From: CAYUKK01 sp964445305
GTDB lineage: Bacteria > Acidobacteriota > Aminicenantia > Aminicenantales > UBA8522
Length of the DNA stretch: 6,629 bases
Assembly: GCA_964445305.1 (NCBI GenBank)
Contig: CAYUKK010000226.1
Span: forward strand, 1-6,629
Direction: 5' to 3'
Below are positions 6,355 through 6,629 of this stretch, piece by piece. Position 1 is the stretch's first letter. Each line of letters opens with the position of its first letter. A program made the position numbers and the translations under genes. The notes beneath the pieces were generated by a model. It was not told the DNA's origin, made no database searches, and saw only the letters and a list, made by a program, of their open reading frames with translations.

Positions 6355-6445
6355 CCGAGACGCTATCGAAAGCTTTGTTTTTTATATATTAATCACCCCT
6401 ACCCCTCCTAGGGAATTAGGAGGGGAACAATGGTCAGCGTCTCGG
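6355..6445. repeat. 10-bp inverted repeat enclosing the 6402-6425 hairpin
   Basis: CCGAGACGCT at 6355-6364 is the exact reverse complement of AGCGTCTCGG at 6436-6445. Between the arms sit an AT-rich tract (6378-6393), the 9-bp hairpin and the ATG at 6430. As RNA this would make a basal stem with an internal hairpin, about 91 nt in all. The 3' arm would lie within the first codons of the candidate gene at 6430. Confidence 0.5.
6402..6425 (+). promoter_or_regulatory. Perfect 9-bp hairpin that would hide a ribosome binding site
   Basis: CCCCTCCTA (6402-6410) and TAGGAGGGG (6417-6425) pair perfectly around a 6-nt loop, GGGAAT. The 3' arm contains AGGAGG (6418-6423), a full anti-16S match, 6 nt before the ATG at 6430, and the 5' arm contains CCTCCT, the anti-ribosome-site sequence itself. 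If transcribed rightward, the hairpin would block translation initiation at 6430 unless opened. There is no T-run after it, so a simple terminator is unlikely. The structure is seen; its role is inferred. Confidence 0.5.
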
Positions 6446-6629
6446 GTAAGGTCGGCCCCCGAACCACACCACCCCTCGGGTGCACTCGCTATCGCGATAA
6501 TTTGTTACAAGATGAAGCACTTTCGCTTGACGATAATTCTCTATTGGCAAATTTGGGGCAGCGGAGTTCGAGCCATGAGCTTCGCTTTTCCGATTCGTCG
6601 CCTCTCGCCCGACCATCACCTCTTTTCGC
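6430..6629 (+). CDS. Candidate partial gene, product unknown, cut by the window end
   Basis: A frame opens at ATG 6430 and has no stop for its 66 codons to the window end. An in-frame stop lies just upstream at 6409-6411, and AGGAGG sits 6 nt before the ATG, the same spacing as the two internal operon genes. The visible protein begins MVSVSGKVGP, is largely hydrophilic with an acidic middle (DNLLQDEALSLDD), and shows no motif, signal peptide or membrane segment that I recognise. Against it: the frame is short, a second frame is also open over the same bases, and the ribosome site is buried in a perfect hairpin. It could equally be noncoding. Low confidence. Confidence 0.25.
   Translation, partial: MVSVSGKVGPRTTPPLGCTRYRDNLLQDEALSLDDNSLLANLGQRSSSHELRFSDSSPLARPSPLF

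Larger units (their letters stand above)
6022..6629. other. Gene-poor 3' region rich in inverted repeats
   Basis: About 608 bp without a gene I can recognise. No tRNA, rRNA, tmRNA, RNase P or SRP RNA core is visible. It contains several short perfect inverted repeats: a CGGCCC/GGGCCG hairpin (6118-6135), a TCGTCTCG/CGAGACGA pair (6065-6072 with 6134-6141), a CAGCCTG/CAGGCTG pair (6149-6155 with 6183-6189) and a 10-bp pair (6355-6364 with 6436-6445). TATAAT occurs at 6307-6312 but without a -35 box at a normal distance. A weak terminator-like pair just after the MEMO gene (GAGCATT at 6020 with AACGCTC at 6052, one mismatch, then TTT) is not convincing. Two stop-free frames run to the window end. 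It may be a leader, a structured RNA or a dispersed repeat. Confidence 0.6.

Noticed and set aside
6520..6580. A tRNA or tmRNA suggested by GTTCGAGCC near 6566 and an ENY-like reading on the minus strand
   Set aside because: The flanking bases do not form a T-arm stem, there is no acceptor or anticodon arm, and no alanine-rich tag with a stop is encoded.

Overview
The window carries six confidently recognised bacterial genes, one gene-poor 3' stretch of about 600 bp, and an unusually clear divergent promoter region. Base composition is moderately GC-rich by eye. Short gaps, strong GGAG-type ribosome sites on internal genes and sigma70-like promoters all point to a bacterium. The phylum cannot be fixed from sequence alone. 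A two-gene version of the animal/plant-type lysine-ketoglutarate reductase/saccharopine dehydrogenase pair is uncommon in well-studied bacteria and suggests an uncultured lineage, perhaps near Acidobacteriota/Aminicenantota; that placement is a guess.

Layout. 1-549 (+) is folK (folate pathway), starting at the first base of the window. It converges on a leftward unit, cysS (2389-917) followed 2 bp later by a yraN-family gene (914-558), with 8 bp between the converging stops. Position 2390-2513 is a 124 bp divergent control region. It holds one near-consensus -35/-10 pair on each strand, each with a 17 bp spacer, and each so close to its start codon that both transcripts should be leaderless or nearly so. 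Rightward from it run a lysine-ketoglutarate reductase (2514-3842), a saccharopine dehydrogenase (3856-5178) and a MEMO/AmmeMemoRadiSam-B protein (5215-6021), probably one operon. The two internal genes have identical AAAGGAG ribosome sites 6 nt from ATG, while the promoter-proximal genes have none.

Function. The reductase condenses lysine with 2-oxoglutarate to saccharopine, and the dehydrogenase splits saccharopine to glutamate and alpha-aminoadipate semialdehyde. Together they are the first two steps of lysine catabolism by the saccharopine route, done in animals and plants by one fused protein with the domains in the same order. The MEMO protein belongs to a metal-binding family of unsettled role and is not a known part of that route; its place in the operon is the main functional puzzle. 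cysS and folK are housekeeping.

6022-6629 has no recognisable gene. It contains many inverted repeats, including a heptamer (CGTCTCG/CGAGACG) present four times. It also has a perfect 9-bp hairpin whose 3' arm contains an AGGAGG ribosome site 6 nt before an ATG at 6430, and two overlapping stop-free frames that run off the end of the window. It may be a regulated leader with the start of a gene, a structured RNA or a genomic repeat; sequence alone does not decide.
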